From NCBI GenBank assembly GCA_003225055.1, contig QIAU01000131.1, positions 17,642 to 81,641 on the forward strand: 64,000 nt of DNA, given 5' to 3'. Origin of the DNA: Acidobacteriota bacterium. Lineage in GTDB: Bacteria; Acidobacteriota; Terriglobia; Terriglobales; Acidobacteriaceae. The stretch's first letter is position 1. The number at the start of each line of letters is the position of its first letter. Both the position numbers and the translations under genes were made by a program. The notes below the pieces were generated by a model. That model was not told the DNA's origin, ran no database searches, and worked only from the letters and a program-made list of their open reading frames with translations. Shown piece after piece: positions 16,864-25,400 of this stretch.

Positions 16864-17616
16864 ATGGCTGATCATAAAAACGTAATTATTCGAATCAAGC
16901 GTCAGGCAGACCCAGAATCCCGGCCTCACTGGGAAGAGTTCGAGCTTGCCTGGAAGCCGGGCATGAACGTCATCTCGTCCCTGATGGACATTGCCACGAA
17001 CCCGGTGACGCGCGGCGGCACAAAAACTACGCCCATCACCTACGACTCCAACTGTCTCGAAGAAGTGTGCGGCTCCTGCGCCATGCTCATCAACAACCGC
17101 GCCCGCATGGCGTGTTCCGCGTTGGTCGATCAGCTCGAGCAGCCTATCAAGCTGGAGCCCTTTTCGAAATTTCCCGTGATCCGCGACCTCTCGGTTGACC
17201 GCAGCGTGCTGTTTGAGAATCTCAAGGCCGTAAAAGCATGGGTGCCGATTGACGGCACCTACGATCTCGGTTCCGGACCCCGCCTAAGCATGGAAGACCA
17301 GGAGCAGGCCTATCCGCTTTCCCGCTGCATTTCCTGCTGCTGTTGTATGGAAGCCTGCCCGCAGTTCAACGAAAGCACTGGATTCGTGGGTGCCGCGACC
17401 ATTTCGCAAGTCCACCTTTTCAACACCCACCCCACGGGAAGAGCCCTCAGGCGCGAACGTCTAGCAGCCCTTATGGGAGACGGCGGCATCCAGGAGTGCG
17501 GCTATGCCCAGAACTGCGTCGAAGTCTGCCCCAAGGACATCCCCTTGACGCGCTCCATTGCGCAAGTCGGCGGCGAGGTCATCAAGCAAGCCATCGGCGA
17601 TTTGTTCAGGAAGTGA
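16864..17616 (+). CDS. sdhB: Succinate dehydrogenase iron-sulfur subunit
   Basis: A 250-residue electron-transfer subunit linking the flavoprotein to the membrane anchor. The N-terminal plant-ferredoxin-like domain has CLEEVCGSCAML plus a later Cys in RARMAC for the [2Fe-2S] cluster. The C-terminal domain has CISCCCCMEACPQF and CGYAQNCVEVCPKDIPLT for the [4Fe-4S] and [3Fe-4S] clusters. There is an unusual run of four cysteines (CISCCCCMEAC); only three plus the Cys before Pro are needed for the cluster. The ATG at 16864 gives MADHKNVIIRIKRQ, the typical start. It is the last gene of the sdh operon. GC-rich dyad sequence follows the stop but has no T-tract. Confidence 0.96.
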   Translation: MADHKNVIIRIKRQADPESRPHWEEFELAWKPGMNVISSLMDIATNPVTRGGTKTTPITYDSNCLEEVCGSCAMLINNRARMACSALVDQLEQPIKLEPFSKFPVIRDLSVDRSVLFENLKAVKAWVPIDGTYDLGSGPRLSMEDQEQAYPLSRCISCCCCMEACPQFNESTGFVGAATISQVHLFNTHPTGRALRRERLAALMGDGGIQECGYAQNCVEVCPKDIPLTRSIAQVGGEVIKQAIGDLFRK

Positions 17617-17740
17617 CGCCGTTTAGCGGGCGGGAGCGGAGCGGGAGCCCGCCGGCGCATCCTCAGCGGTCTCAGGCCGGAAAGGATCTCGCATCGAGAA
17701 CGACAACATTTTCATTGCACGCTAGATCCCTCTCCGGCTA

Positions 17741-17756
17741 CGCCGGTTCGGGATGA
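17741..17756 (+). repeat. 16-bp repeat, inverted copy of 13090-13105
   Basis: GCCGGTTCGGGATGAC on the plus strand in the gap between sdhB and the M15-like gene. It is preceded by CTCCGGCTAC, so GCCGG/CCGGC can form a short hairpin. The remaining part of the 330-nt gap holds the promoter at 17869-17896 and nothing else recognised. Confidence 0.5.
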
Positions 17757-17868
17757 CGACATGAAAATCGGGATGTCGCCGGTACGCCAGGCGCGTAATC
17801 GGTAATCTCTCTTCCGTAACTGCCCTCTCGCATATCTTTGGTAACGACAATCACCGTTTCTTGAGTAC

Positions 17869-17896
17869 TTGCTTTCTTCCTACTCTGGTTTACAAT
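17869..17896 (+). promoter_or_regulatory. Sigma-70-like promoter for the M15-like gene
   Basis: TTGCTT at 17869-17874 and TACAAT at 17891-17896 with a 16-nt spacer. It supports a translation start downstream of about 17903. Confidence 0.45.
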
Positions 17897-17946
17897 CGCA
17901 TTCTGCCTTAAGCCACAGGCAGCCCCCCGGAATTGAGGCCACTTCG

Positions 17947-18684
17947 TTGCCCGTAAGACTCCCACGCTCCCTAGCGCTGCTGGCATTGCTGACTCTCGCC
18001 CTTTGCGGCCCGGTCTTTGCCATGCACCACAATGGAACGGCGCAGCGCCCGCGCACCTGGAAACGGCACTTCCGCCGCGTGCGCTGGAACCCCATGTTCC
18101 GGCCATCCCATGATTCCCTGCTCCGGCAGAACGAGGAAATCGATCGCCTGGAGCTTCCCCGTATTGCCGACGATCAGGAATTGGAACAACTGAAGGCCAA
18201 GGAGGCTCTGGTGCCGATCCGCGAGAGTGAATCCCTGCGCTTCGACCCGCGCCTCGACCCCGCCCGCCGCTACTGCCGTGCCTGGACGAGAGAATTCGTC
18301 GAAGATTTGAGCCAGGCCTACTACCGCCAGTTCCATGCTCAGATTCAGGTCAACTCCGCTGTCCGCACGGTGAGGGTGCAGCGCAGGCTCCGCCGACGCA
18401 ACTCTAATGCCGCCCCGGAAAAGGGCGAAACCGCCTCGTCACACCTGGCGGGAGTCACACTGGACCTGCAGCGACGAGGTATGAGCAAGGCGCAAATTCG
18501 CTATGTCGAGAGTTATTTGTTCTACCTCAAAGCGCTCGGGCTGGTTGAGCCCGAAGAAGAGCGCCGTCAGTGGGTTTTTCACGTAATGGTTTCCGATCGC
18601 TATTCCGATTGGCGGCAAAATCAGACTATCTTCCCAACCGAACATCCGCTGCCGGCCGATACCGCTTTGACTCGCGCTGAGTAG
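17947..18684 (+). CDS. Exported DUF5715-like / M15-peptidase-like protein
   Basis: A 245-residue exported protein. The TTG at 17947 was chosen because it is preceded by GAGG, follows the predicted promoter, and gives a clean signal peptide (basic LPVRLPRSLALL, hydrophobic, cut near VFA). The longer frame from 17869 would start inside the promoter. The C-terminal part has SSHLAGVTLDL and, about 50 residues later, RQWVFHVMV. The spacing of H, D and H recalls the zinc-binding pattern of M15 D-Ala-D-Ala carboxypeptidases (SxHxxGxAxD ... WH). The family is, I believe, DUF5715, common in Acidobacteria; that is recollection. A role in peptidoglycan is plausible, not shown. Confidence 0.65.
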   Translation: MPVRLPRSLALLALLTLALCGPVFAMHHNGTAQRPRTWKRHFRRVRWNPMFRPSHDSLLRQNEEIDRLELPRIADDQELEQLKAKEALVPIRESESLRFDPRLDPARRYCRAWTREFVEDLSQAYYRQFHAQIQVNSAVRTVRVQRRLRRRNSNAAPEKGETASSHLAGVTLDLQRRGMSKAQIRYVESYLFYLKALGLVEPEEERRQWVFHVMVSDRYSDWRQNQTIFPTEHPLPADTALTRAE

Positions 18685-18759
18685 CCGCTCGAATTTCCAT
18701 CTCGCCCCCGACCCCGTATACAATCCTTCCCTTGCGCCTGAACTCAGACGCGTGGACTC

Positions 18760-20019
18760 ATGCCAAGACTCGACTGCCGACCCTGCCTTCTCCTGCTTAT
18801 CTCGACTTGTGCGATCGCTGCCGCCCAGAATGACAGCCTCGAGGTCGGTCCACATGCTCAGGCCCTGCATGACTCCGCCCTAGTGGTGGACACGCACGCC
18901 GACACCCCCCAGCGGTTTCTCGAACGTGGCTTCGACATCGGCAGCGCTGATCCCCACGACAAAGGCCAGATCAGCCTCGACAAGGTCCGCGCCGGAAACC
19001 TGGGAGCGGAGTTTTTCTCGATCTGGGTGGACCCGCAAACTACGCCGCCGGCGAACTATGCTAAACAAGCGTTTGATCTGATCGACTCGGTCTACCAGCA
19101 GGCGGCCCATCATCCCGACCGAATGACGATGGCCTTCAGCGTAGCCGACATTGAGCGCGCTCACCAGGAAAAGAAATTTGCCGCCTTAATGGGAATCGAA
19201 GGCGGCCACGCTATCCAGAATGGCTTAGGTCTGCTCCGCGATTTCTATCGTATTGGCGTGCGCTACATGACCCTGAGTTGGTCGAATACGAACGAATGGG
19301 CCGATTCCTCGGGCGACATCAACGATCCCAAGGTCCAGCATCACAACGGGCTCACTGATTTCGGTAAGCAAGTGGTCCTCGAGATGAATCGCCTGGGCAT
19401 GATGGTCGACATCTCCCACGTCGCAGACAAAACCTTCTGGGATGCGATCGCGGTCAGTAAAGCCCCAGTCATTGCGTCCCATTCCTCGGCACGGGCCCTC
19501 ACCAGCGCACCACGGAACATGACCGATGACATGCTGCGCGCGGTGGCAAAGAACAATGGCGTGGTCATGGTTAATTTCTATGCAGGGTTCGTTGACGAGG
19601 ATTTCTTGAAAGCAGAAGCAGCCCAGAGCAAAGCCCGGGAAGGCGCCGTTCAAGAAGCTCTCGCCAAACAGAAGGCCGAGGGCAAGAAACCCGAATACAT
19701 GGACGTGGAGCCTATCGAAGAACGGTGGCTGGGACGGATCCCGCGGCCGCCATTGAAGTCGCTGATCGACCACATTGACCACATCGCCAAAGTCGCAGGG
19801 ATTGATCACGTCGGCCTGGGCTCGGATTTCGATGGAGTCAGCGGCGCACTGCCCCAAGGAATCAATTCCGCCGCTGACCTGCCCAAGATCACTCAGGCGC
19901 TGGTTGACCGCGGCTACAAAGACGAAGACATCAGGAAAATTCTTGGCGGAAACCTGTTGCGGGTCATGAGAGAAGTCGAACGCGTCAGCCAGCAAATCGA
20001 GGAGACACCCAGCAACTGA
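18760..20019 (+). CDS. Membrane dipeptidase (peptidase M19)
   Basis: A 419-residue zinc dipeptidase of the renal-dipeptidase family, exported by a signal peptide (CLLLLISTCAIAAAQ). The metal and active-site residues are present in order: VVDTHADTP (His-x-Asp), MGIEGGHA (bridging Glu), DISHVADKTFWD (His), IASHSSARAL (His) and GLGSDFDGVSG (Asp). The length is normal. The family hydrolyses dipeptides, with tolerance for D-residues at the C-terminal position. It is probably periplasmic. It stands 75 nt after the M15-like gene in the same direction, and the pair could act together on peptidoglycan-derived peptides, although that is inference from context. The ATG at 18760 has no strong ribosome binding site. 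Confidence 0.92.
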   Translation: MPRLDCRPCLLLLISTCAIAAAQNDSLEVGPHAQALHDSALVVDTHADTPQRFLERGFDIGSADPHDKGQISLDKVRAGNLGAEFFSIWVDPQTTPPANYAKQAFDLIDSVYQQAAHHPDRMTMAFSVADIERAHQEKKFAALMGIEGGHAIQNGLGLLRDFYRIGVRYMTLSWSNTNEWADSSGDINDPKVQHHNGLTDFGKQVVLEMNRLGMMVDISHVADKTFWDAIAVSKAPVIASHSSARALTSAPRNMTDDMLRAVAKNNGVVMVNFYAGFVDEDFLKAEAAQSKAREGAVQEALAKQKAEGKKPEYMDVEPIEERWLGRIPRPPLKSLIDHIDHIAKVAGIDHVGLGSDFDGVSGALPQGINSAADLPKITQALVDRGYKDEDIRKILGGNLLRVMREVERVSQQIEETPSN

Positions 20020-20066
20020 ACCCGCTGTCGTACAATTCTTTAATCGCGACTAGCCAGGGCACCGTG

Positions 20067-20096
20067 ATCCGTGTTCATCCGTGCTAATCCGTGGCC
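20067..20096. repeat. Three tandem 10-bp units (ATCCGTGnnn)
   Basis: ATCCGTG at 20067, 20077 and 20087, each followed by a variable triplet (TTC, CTA, GCC). The 10-bp period is one helical turn. It lies 27 nt before the start of the secreted cyclophilin gene. Confidence 0.6.
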
Positions 20097-20122
20097 AAGG
20101 CGAATATCTGAGGAGTGATTGA

Positions 20123-20770
20123 ATGGGAAAGGTTCTGGCAACACTCTCGTTTCTATTCATTTCCCTGGCGGTATGGTCGCAAGCAGGGACCAACAAGGTC
20201 TCTAAAGCCGCCCCTAAGACTGCCTCGTCGGCTGAACCGGTGGCTGTTTTCGACACCACGGCCGGCAAGATGCGCTGCACGCTATTCGAGAAGGAAACTC
20301 CCGAGACGGTGGCCAACTTCATCGGATTAGCCACCGGCACCAAAGATTGGAAGAACCCGGCCAGCGGCGCGACCAAGCACGGAGTCCCTCTCTACGACGG
20401 CACCATCTTCCACCGTGTAATCCCCAATTTCATGATTCAGGGCGGTGACCCCGCCGGCAACGGCACTGGCGATCCCGGCTATAAGTTCCGTGATGAAATC
20501 GTGCCCACCCTGACGTTCGACCGCCCTGGCCGCTTGGCCATGGCCAATTCAGGCCCTAACACTAACGGTTCCCAGTTTTTCATCACCGAGGTGCCTACAC
20601 CGCATTTGAACGGTCGCCATACCATCTTTGGACAATGCGATCCGGCGACCGTGACTCTCGTGAAGCAGATTGCCCGCATGGCCAGCGATCCTCGCGATAA
20701 CCGCCCCTTTCGTCCAGTGAAAATCAATCACATCACCATCGAACGTGGAGGCGCGGCAGCCCCCAAATGA
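20123..20770 (+). CDS. Exported peptidyl-prolyl cis-trans isomerase (cyclophilin type)
   Basis: A 215-residue cyclophilin that accelerates proline isomerisation during folding. An N-terminal signal peptide ([18 protein letters not shown]) places it in the periplasm. The catalytic core is visible: [20 protein letters not shown] with the active-site Arg, GSQFFIT, and [11 protein letters not shown] linker of about 20 residues follows the signal peptide. The ATG at 20123 has GAGGAG 8 nt upstream, with the tandem 10-bp repeat just before. The next gene is a cytosolic cyclophilin with a closely similar core, so the two look like a duplication that put one copy in each compartment. Confidence 0.93.
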   Translation: MGKVLATLSFLFISLAVWSQAGTNKVSKAAPKTASSAEPVAVFDTTAGKMRCTLFEKETPETVANFIGLATGTKDWKNPASGATKHGVPLYDGTIFHRVIPNFMIQGGDPAGNGTGDPGYKFRDEIVPTLTFDRPGRLAMANSGPNTNGSQFFITEVPTPHLNGRHTIFGQCDPATVTLVKQIARMASDPRDNRPFRPVKINHITIERGGAAAPK

Positions 20771-20843
20771 GTAGCGCCGCCGTCTCGCCGGCTGTCGCGA
20801 GGGCGTTCCGCGCTCGCCTTGATTATTTGAAGAAAGGACTCCT

Positions 20844-21371
20844 ATGACCCGCCAACCCGGCACCTACGCTGTTTTCGACACCACGGAAGGCCGGATCGTC
20901 TGCCGTTTATTTGAAAAAGATGCGCCCAAGACGGTCACCAACTTCATCGAACTCGCCGAAGGCAGGCGCGAATGGACCCACCCGGTTTCGCGCAAGAAGA
21001 GCAAGGACCGTCTCTATGACGGCACGATTTTTCATCGCGTGATTCCTGAATTCATGATCCAGGGCGGCGACCCCGCGGGCAACGGTATGGGCGGTCCGGG
21101 ATACGAATTCGAAGACGAAACGCGTGGCTCGCCTCACCAGTTCGATACACCAGGCAAACTGGCGATGGCGAACGCCGGACCGAATACTAACGGGTCACAG
21201 TTTTTCATTACGGTTGCGCCCACAACCTGGTTGACGGGCAAGCACACCATCTTCGGTGAAGTGGTAGAGGGCCAAGATGTGTTGAGTAAGATCACGGCAG
21301 TACCCCGGAACCGCCAAGACCGGCCAATGAAAGATGTAACCCTGAAGTCTTTGACTATCGAGCGCGCCTAG
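20844..21371 (+). CDS. Cytosolic peptidyl-prolyl cis-trans isomerase (cyclophilin type)
   Basis: A 175-residue cyclophilin without a signal peptide, starting MTRQPGTYAVFDTTEGRI. Motifs [30 protein letters not shown] and LTGKHTIFGEV match the family active site. A short insertion between the helix and the core (VSRKKSKDRLYDG) resembles the insertion in its exported neighbour. The ATG at 20844 has AAAGGA 6 nt upstream. It begins 73 nt after the exported paralogue and is probably cotranscribed with it. Its likely role is general protein folding in the cytoplasm. Confidence 0.93.
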   Translation: MTRQPGTYAVFDTTEGRIVCRLFEKDAPKTVTNFIELAEGRREWTHPVSRKKSKDRLYDGTIFHRVIPEFMIQGGDPAGNGMGGPGYEFEDETRGSPHQFDTPGKLAMANAGPNTNGSQFFITVAPTTWLTGKHTIFGEVVEGQDVLSKITAVPRNRQDRPMKDVTLKSLTIERA

Positions 21372-21384
21372 TTCACTTCCATCT

Positions 21385-21934
21385 GTGCTGACTCCTCAAC
21401 CACTACTCGATGGTGAGACCCCGAAGTACCTGGCGCTGCTGGGCTGCGCCGCAGGGTTGTGGGCCTTCGCCCGCTGGGCATCTCGTTTGGGCGGCCATGA
21501 TCGTTCCCTTTCGTATCCGCGAGCCCCGGAATTGGACACTTCCGTACCGGCCAGGCCTGCCGTGGATCCCCAGTCGGTACTGGCCTTTCTGCCGCCGGAT
21601 CCGCGGCTCGGTTCCATTCGCATCACACGCCTTTATTTTTTCCAAGTTCGACGCCGTGCCCGGTCCGACCGATCCGAAACGCGTCTGTGACGAACTGTTT
21701 GTGGAGCTCTACGACCCCGCCGCGGACTATTCCTGGACTCAGTCGTATTTGGTTGCCACTCCGGAAGGTCTAGCCGATCTCCTCGAGGAGAAATCCTGGA
21801 AATACTTGCGTACTAGCTCTGTCATCATCGTTCGCCGCTACGATGTCGAAGATATTCGTGAGGCCGTGGTGGACTACCTTATCGGGGACCCGAAGCTCGC
21901 GTCCCCGGACGTCCCGCGCGAGCAGGCGGAATAG
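21385..21934 (+). pseudogene. Conserved-looking gene broken by +1 in a T6 run
   Basis: Two overlapping frames form one protein. The first, from GTG at 21385, has a membrane-like segment (YLALLGCAAGLWAFARWA) and reaches PRLGSIRITRLYF. The second continues SKFDAVPGPTDPKRVCDELF and on to DYSWTQSYLVATPEGLADLL, ending at 21934. Removing one T from the T6 tract at 21636-21641 gives RITRLYFSKFDAVPGP, one continuous protein of about 182 residues. Whether this is a sequencing error, a real inactivating mutation or slippage cannot be decided here. The function is unknown; the ordered second half looks like a small alpha/beta domain. The gene follows the two cyclophilins in the same direction, 13 nt after the second. 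Confidence 0.7.
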
Positions 21935-21978
21935 TTCTCTCTTAAGACCGTGTCGGCCCCGGTCTCTGATCCCGCCAG

Positions 21979-22000
21979 GAGACGCGGCAAGCCGCGTCTC
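21979..22000. terminator. Perfect 10-bp inverted repeat between convergent genes
   Basis: GAGACGCGGC (21979-21988) and GCCGCGTCTC (21991-22000) are separated by AA. It lies between the frame-broken gene (+) and mdh (-). There is no adjacent T-run, so it may be a bidirectional stop or an extragenic palindrome rather than a standard terminator. Confidence 0.45.
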
Positions 22001-22109
22001 GACTCGGAAGATTTTCTCTGACAACTGAACCTGTCGAATGGTGGATACTTAAATATGAATCCCGCTTTCGCGGACCCGATTAAGTGAGAACCGATAACTG
22101 AGACGGCTC

Positions 22110-23036
22110 TCATACTCCAATCACGCTCACCAACTCCTTGACCGCCCCAGCACTCTTTTCCAGTGCCGATTTCTCCTGGGGCGTGAGCTTGATTTCGATG
22201 ATCTGCTCGATACCGCGCGTCCCCAGCTTGCAAGGCACCCCGACGAACAAGCCCTCGAATCCGTATTCGCCTTCCAGATACGCAGCGCACGGCAGGATCT
22301 TCTTCTTGTCTTTGAGAATGGCCTCAACCATTTCCGTCACCGCCGCCGAAGGCGCGTAGTACGCGCTTCCAGTCTTCAAGAACTTCACGATCTCCGCCCC
22401 GCCATCGCGAGTACGCTGCACCAACCGTTCGATCGTTGCCGACTCCATCAGCTCGGTAATTGGAATCCCGGCCACGGTAGAGTAGCGCGGCAAGGGCACC
22501 ATGGTATCGCCGTGTCCGCCCAGCACGAATGCCGTCACGTTTTCCACGCTGACCTGCAATTCCCTTGCAATGAATGCCCGGAACCGCGCCGAATCCAGCA
22601 CGCCTGCCATTCCGATCACACGATTGCGAGAAAATCCGCTCAGCTTGTAAGCCGCTTGCGCCATGGCATCGAGCGGATTAGAAACGATGATCAGGATACA
22701 GTTCGGCGAATACTGCACCACCTTGCCAACCACGTCGCGCATAATCTTGTGGTTGATGTTGAGCAGGTCATCGCGGCTCATACCCGGCTTGCGCGGCACG
22801 CCTGCGGTAATGACCACGATGTCCGAATTCGCCGTATCCGCATAATCTTCCGTGCCGAGCACGAAGGAATCTTTCTTCTCGATGGGCATGGCCTCGAGAA
22901 GGTCGAGCCCCTTCCCTTGCGGCACGCCCTCGATGATGTCAATCAACACGATGTCCGCCAGTTCCTTGGAGGCCATCCAGTGAGCGGCGGTAGCGCCCAC
23001 GTTGCCCGAACCCACGATGGTTACTTTGTTGCGCAT
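22110..23036 (-). CDS. mdh: Malate dehydrogenase (LDH-like type)
   Basis: A 308-residue NAD-dependent enzyme converting malate to oxaloacetate in the TCA cycle. The Rossmann motif [14 protein letters not shown] is at the N-terminus. The substrate loop [20 protein letters not shown] carries the Arg residues that select a dicarboxylate, and [12 protein letters not shown] has the catalytic His. The ATG at 23034-23036 was chosen because AAAGGA lies 8 nt upstream; the longer frame adds only MRKDFF. It is downstream of icd on the same strand, with a 191-nt gap containing an inverted repeat, so the two may be cotranscribed. With sdhCAB, three TCA steps are encoded in this window. Confidence 0.95.
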   Translation of the reverse strand: MRNKVTIVGSGNVGATAAHWMASKELADIVLIDIIEGVPQGKGLDLLEAMPIEKKDSFVLGTEDYADTANSDIVVITAGVPRKPGMSRDDLLNINHKIMRDVVGKVVQYSPNCILIIVSNPLDAMAQAAYKLSGFSRNRVIGMAGVLDSARFRAFIARELQVSVENVTAFVLGGHGDTMVPLPRYSTVAGIPITELMESATIERLVQRTRDGGAEIVKFLKTGSAYYAPSAAVTEMVEAILKDKKKILPCAAYLEGEYGFEGLFVGVPCKLGTRGIEQIIEIKLTPQEKSALEKSAGAVKELVSVIGV

Positions 23037-23120
23037 GAAAAAGTCCTTTCTCATTTGGCCGCGCTGGGCGCGGAAAAGAATAACTGGGGAAGGAAGGGCA
23101 AAAGTCTAACCCACAGAGGG

Positions 23121-23173
23121 CACAAAGGACCACGAAAGCGGATTACTCTTCGCGCCCCTTTCTGCCCTTTGTG
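23121..23173. repeat. Inverted repeat between icd and mdh
   Basis: CACAAAGG (23121-23128) and CCTTTGTG (23166-23173) are separated by 37 nt in the 191-nt gap. It may be a transcript hairpin between the two genes or a fragment of a dispersed repeat. Confidence 0.4.
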
Positions 23174-23227
23174 GTTTCACGTAAGCGAGCGCACTCGTCA
23201 TGCGCTCCCTTTAGGTTACCGGTTTGC

Positions 23228-24655
23228 TTAATCAGCCACGGTCAGAACCGCGGCTTCCATGTTCTCGATGATCGAGCTGCCGAACTCGCTGGTTTTCACT
23301 TTCTTGGCGCCTTCCATGAGCCGCTCGAAGTCATAGGTGACCTTCTTTTGCTCGATGGTGCGCTCCAGCCCTTGCTCGATCAGGTCAGCCGCTTCGTTCC
23401 AACCCATGAAGCGGAACATCATCACGCCTGATAGAATGACCGACCCTGGATTGATGACGTCCTTGTCGGCATACTTGGGCGCCGTGCCGTGCGTGGCTTC
23501 AAAGATTGCGTATCCGTCGCCGATGTTGGCTCCGGGCGCGATCCCGAGCCCTCCGATCTGAGCGGCGCAGGCATCCGAAATATAGTCGCCGTTCAGGTTG
23601 GGTGCGGCCAGCACTTGGTATTCATCCGCGCGGGTCACGATTTGCTGGAAGATCGAATCCGCGATGCGATCGTTGATCATCAGCTTCTTCTTCCAGGCGC
23701 CGTTGCCATGCGTCTTGTAGATCTTGTCCAGCACGTCCCTCACTTCCTTGTAGATCGACTGCCGGAACTGCTCGGCCGCAAATTCCAGGCCGGGCTCCAC
23801 CAGGCTGGCATTCTGCTCGACTGTGATGTTTGGGTTCTTATCCTTGTTATCGACAATCCAGCTCTCGCGCTCGGTGATGAGCTTATCGCGAAACTCCTCG
23901 GTCGCCAGCGCATAGCCCCACTTGCGGAACGCACCCTCGGTGAACTTCTGGATGTTGCCCTTGTGCACCAGCGTGACACTCTTCTTGCCAGTCTCGAGTG
24001 CGAACTTGATGGCCATCCGCACCAGGCGTTTGGTGCCCGTAACCGAGATGGGCTTGATGCCGATACCCGAGTCCAGCCGGATTTGCTTTCTACCACCCTT
24101 AAGCATTTCCTGGTTGAGGAAATCGATCAGCCGGGCGACTTCGGGCGTGCCCTGCTCCCACTCGATCCCGGCATAAACGTCTTCCGTGTTCTCACGGAAG
24201 ATAACCAGGTTCATGCGCTCGGGATGCTTCACCGGCGAAGGCGTGCCTTGGTAGTACTTCACCGGACGCACGCAGCTATAAAGGTCAAGAATCTGCCGCA
24301 GCGCCACGTTAAGAGAACGGATGCCGCCACCCACCGGCGTAGTCAGAGGCCCTTTGATCGCCACCCTGAATTCACGGATAGCATCGATCGTGTCATCCGG
24401 CAGCCAGGTATTGAAATTCGTCATGGCTTTCTCGCCGGCAAAAACTTCGAACCAGGCCACACGCCGCTTGCCCCGGTAGGCTTTCTCCACGGCCGCGTTG
24501 AATACGCGCACCGATGCCTTCCAGATATCCCGGCCCGTGCCGTCACCCTCGATGAATGGAATGATGGGATTATCAGGCACGGTGTAGCGCCCCTTGTCAT
24601 AGCTAATCCGGGCGCCGTCGCCAGGCACCGGAACAGCGTTGTATGAACCCGCCAT
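23228..24655 (-). CDS. icd: Isocitrate dehydrogenase (NADP-type)
   Basis: A 475-residue TCA-cycle enzyme that decarboxylates isocitrate to 2-oxoglutarate. Family motifs are [16 protein letters not shown] near the N-terminus, [15 protein letters not shown] and [18 protein letters not shown] (substrate-binding Arg residues), and [19 protein letters not shown] (metal-binding Asp residues and the dimer motif). An insertion compared with E. coli Icd makes it slightly longer (475 versus about 416), which is common in this phylum. The ATG at 24653-24655 has GGAGG 9 nt upstream (GGAGGTGTATTCATG). Cofactor specificity was not tested residue by residue, so NADP is the family default. mdh follows on the same strand. 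Confidence 0.94.
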   Translation of the reverse strand: MAGSYNAVPVPGDGARISYDKGRYTVPDNPIIPFIEGDGTGRDIWKASVRVFNAAVEKAYRGKRRVAWFEVFAGEKAMTNFNTWLPDDTIDAIREFRVAIKGPLTTPVGGGIRSLNVALRQILDLYSCVRPVKYYQGTPSPVKHPERMNLVIFRENTEDVYAGIEWEQGTPEVARLIDFLNQEMLKGGRKQIRLDSGIGIKPISVTGTKRLVRMAIKFALETGKKSVTLVHKGNIQKFTEGAFRKWGYALATEEFRDKLITERESWIVDNKDKNPNITVEQNASLVEPGLEFAAEQFRQSIYKEVRDVLDKIYKTHGNGAWKKKLMINDRIADSIFQQIVTRADEYQVLAAPNLNGDYISDACAAQIGGLGIAPGANIGDGYAIFEATHGTAPKYADKDVINPGSVILSGVMMFRFMGWNEAADLIEQGLERTIEQKKVTYDFERLMEGAKKVKTSEFGSSIIENMEAAVLTVAD

Positions 24656-24872
24656 GAATACACCTCCGGAAGCGTTGAAATACCCCCCCGATTATAAAGA
24701 AAGCCGTGAACAGACGAGAAATGACATCGGTCACATGCTCCTTTTGACAATGTCACCAGGCGTGGAAAATCGCCCCTTCTCGTCTACCTCCTGCTCCGCA
24801 GTCGGTAATCTCTGGCATAATCCCTAACCGATACCGTGCCGGTGTGTGCCTTCGGCTCTCAGGAGGAATCGT

Positions 24873-25400
24873 ATGAACCGCCATATTCTCGGCTTAGCCT
24901 GCGCTCTGCTGGTGGTTTTCATCTTGCCGCTATCTGCATTGGCCAAGGCCAATTCCGAAGTGACCCAATTCAGCCGTGACATTCGTGTCGAAGCGGGACA
25001 GAAAACCGGAGAGGTTACCTGCATAAACTGCTCGGTTTATGTGCGTGGTCAGGTGGATGGGGAGGTGACCGTCATACACGGCAACATCATGATCGAGGAC
25101 GGTGCGGAAGTGACGGGAGATGTAACCTCGATCTGGGGCGACATCCGCGTGGCCAATGGCACGCGCATCGCCGGCGACGTCACGTCCGTAGCCGGAGCCA
25201 CCCGTGTACAGCCGCAGGCCTCCATTACCGGCGACCGTACTTCCTTGGAAGGGACACGCTGGTTGCTCGCGATTATTCTGCCCCCGCTGATTTGCCTCGG
25301 TCTGATTGTGACCCTCATTGTGACCCTCATCATCTGGCTGGTCGAGCGCAGCCGCCGGCCGCAGATGCCGGGCGCCGCTAGCCAGGGTGTGATCGGCTAG
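24873..25400 (+). CDS. Bactofilin-like polymer-forming protein with signal and C-terminal membrane segment
   Basis: A 175-residue protein. It starts MNRHILGLACALLVVFILPL, a signal peptide or anchor. The body is made of short hydrophobic repeats such as GQVDGEVTVIHGN, GAEVTGDVTSIWGD and GTRIAGDVTSVAGA, spaced as in the right-handed beta-helix of bactofilin/polymer-forming cytoskeletal proteins. A second membrane segment (LLAIILPPLICLGLIVTLIV) precedes a basic C-terminus. Unlike classic bactofilins the repeat domain would face the periplasm. ATG 24873 was chosen because GGAGGAA lies 5 nt upstream. Its stop overlaps the stop of convergent glnE in a shared CTAG. The function is unknown; an envelope role is inferred. 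Confidence 0.75.
   Translation: MNRHILGLACALLVVFILPLSALAKANSEVTQFSRDIRVEAGQKTGEVTCINCSVYVRGQVDGEVTVIHGNIMIEDGAEVTGDVTSIWGDIRVANGTRIAGDVTSVAGATRVQPQASITGDRTSLEGTRWLLAIILPPLICLGLIVTLIVTLIIWLVERSRRPQMPGAASQGVIG

Noticed and set aside
20067..20096. Start of a CRISPR array
   Set aside because: The units are only 10 bp with 3-nt variable parts; no spacers and no cas genes in the window.
23489..24646. 385-codon open frame on the plus strand
   Set aside because: It is exactly antisense to icd, whose motifs are complete.
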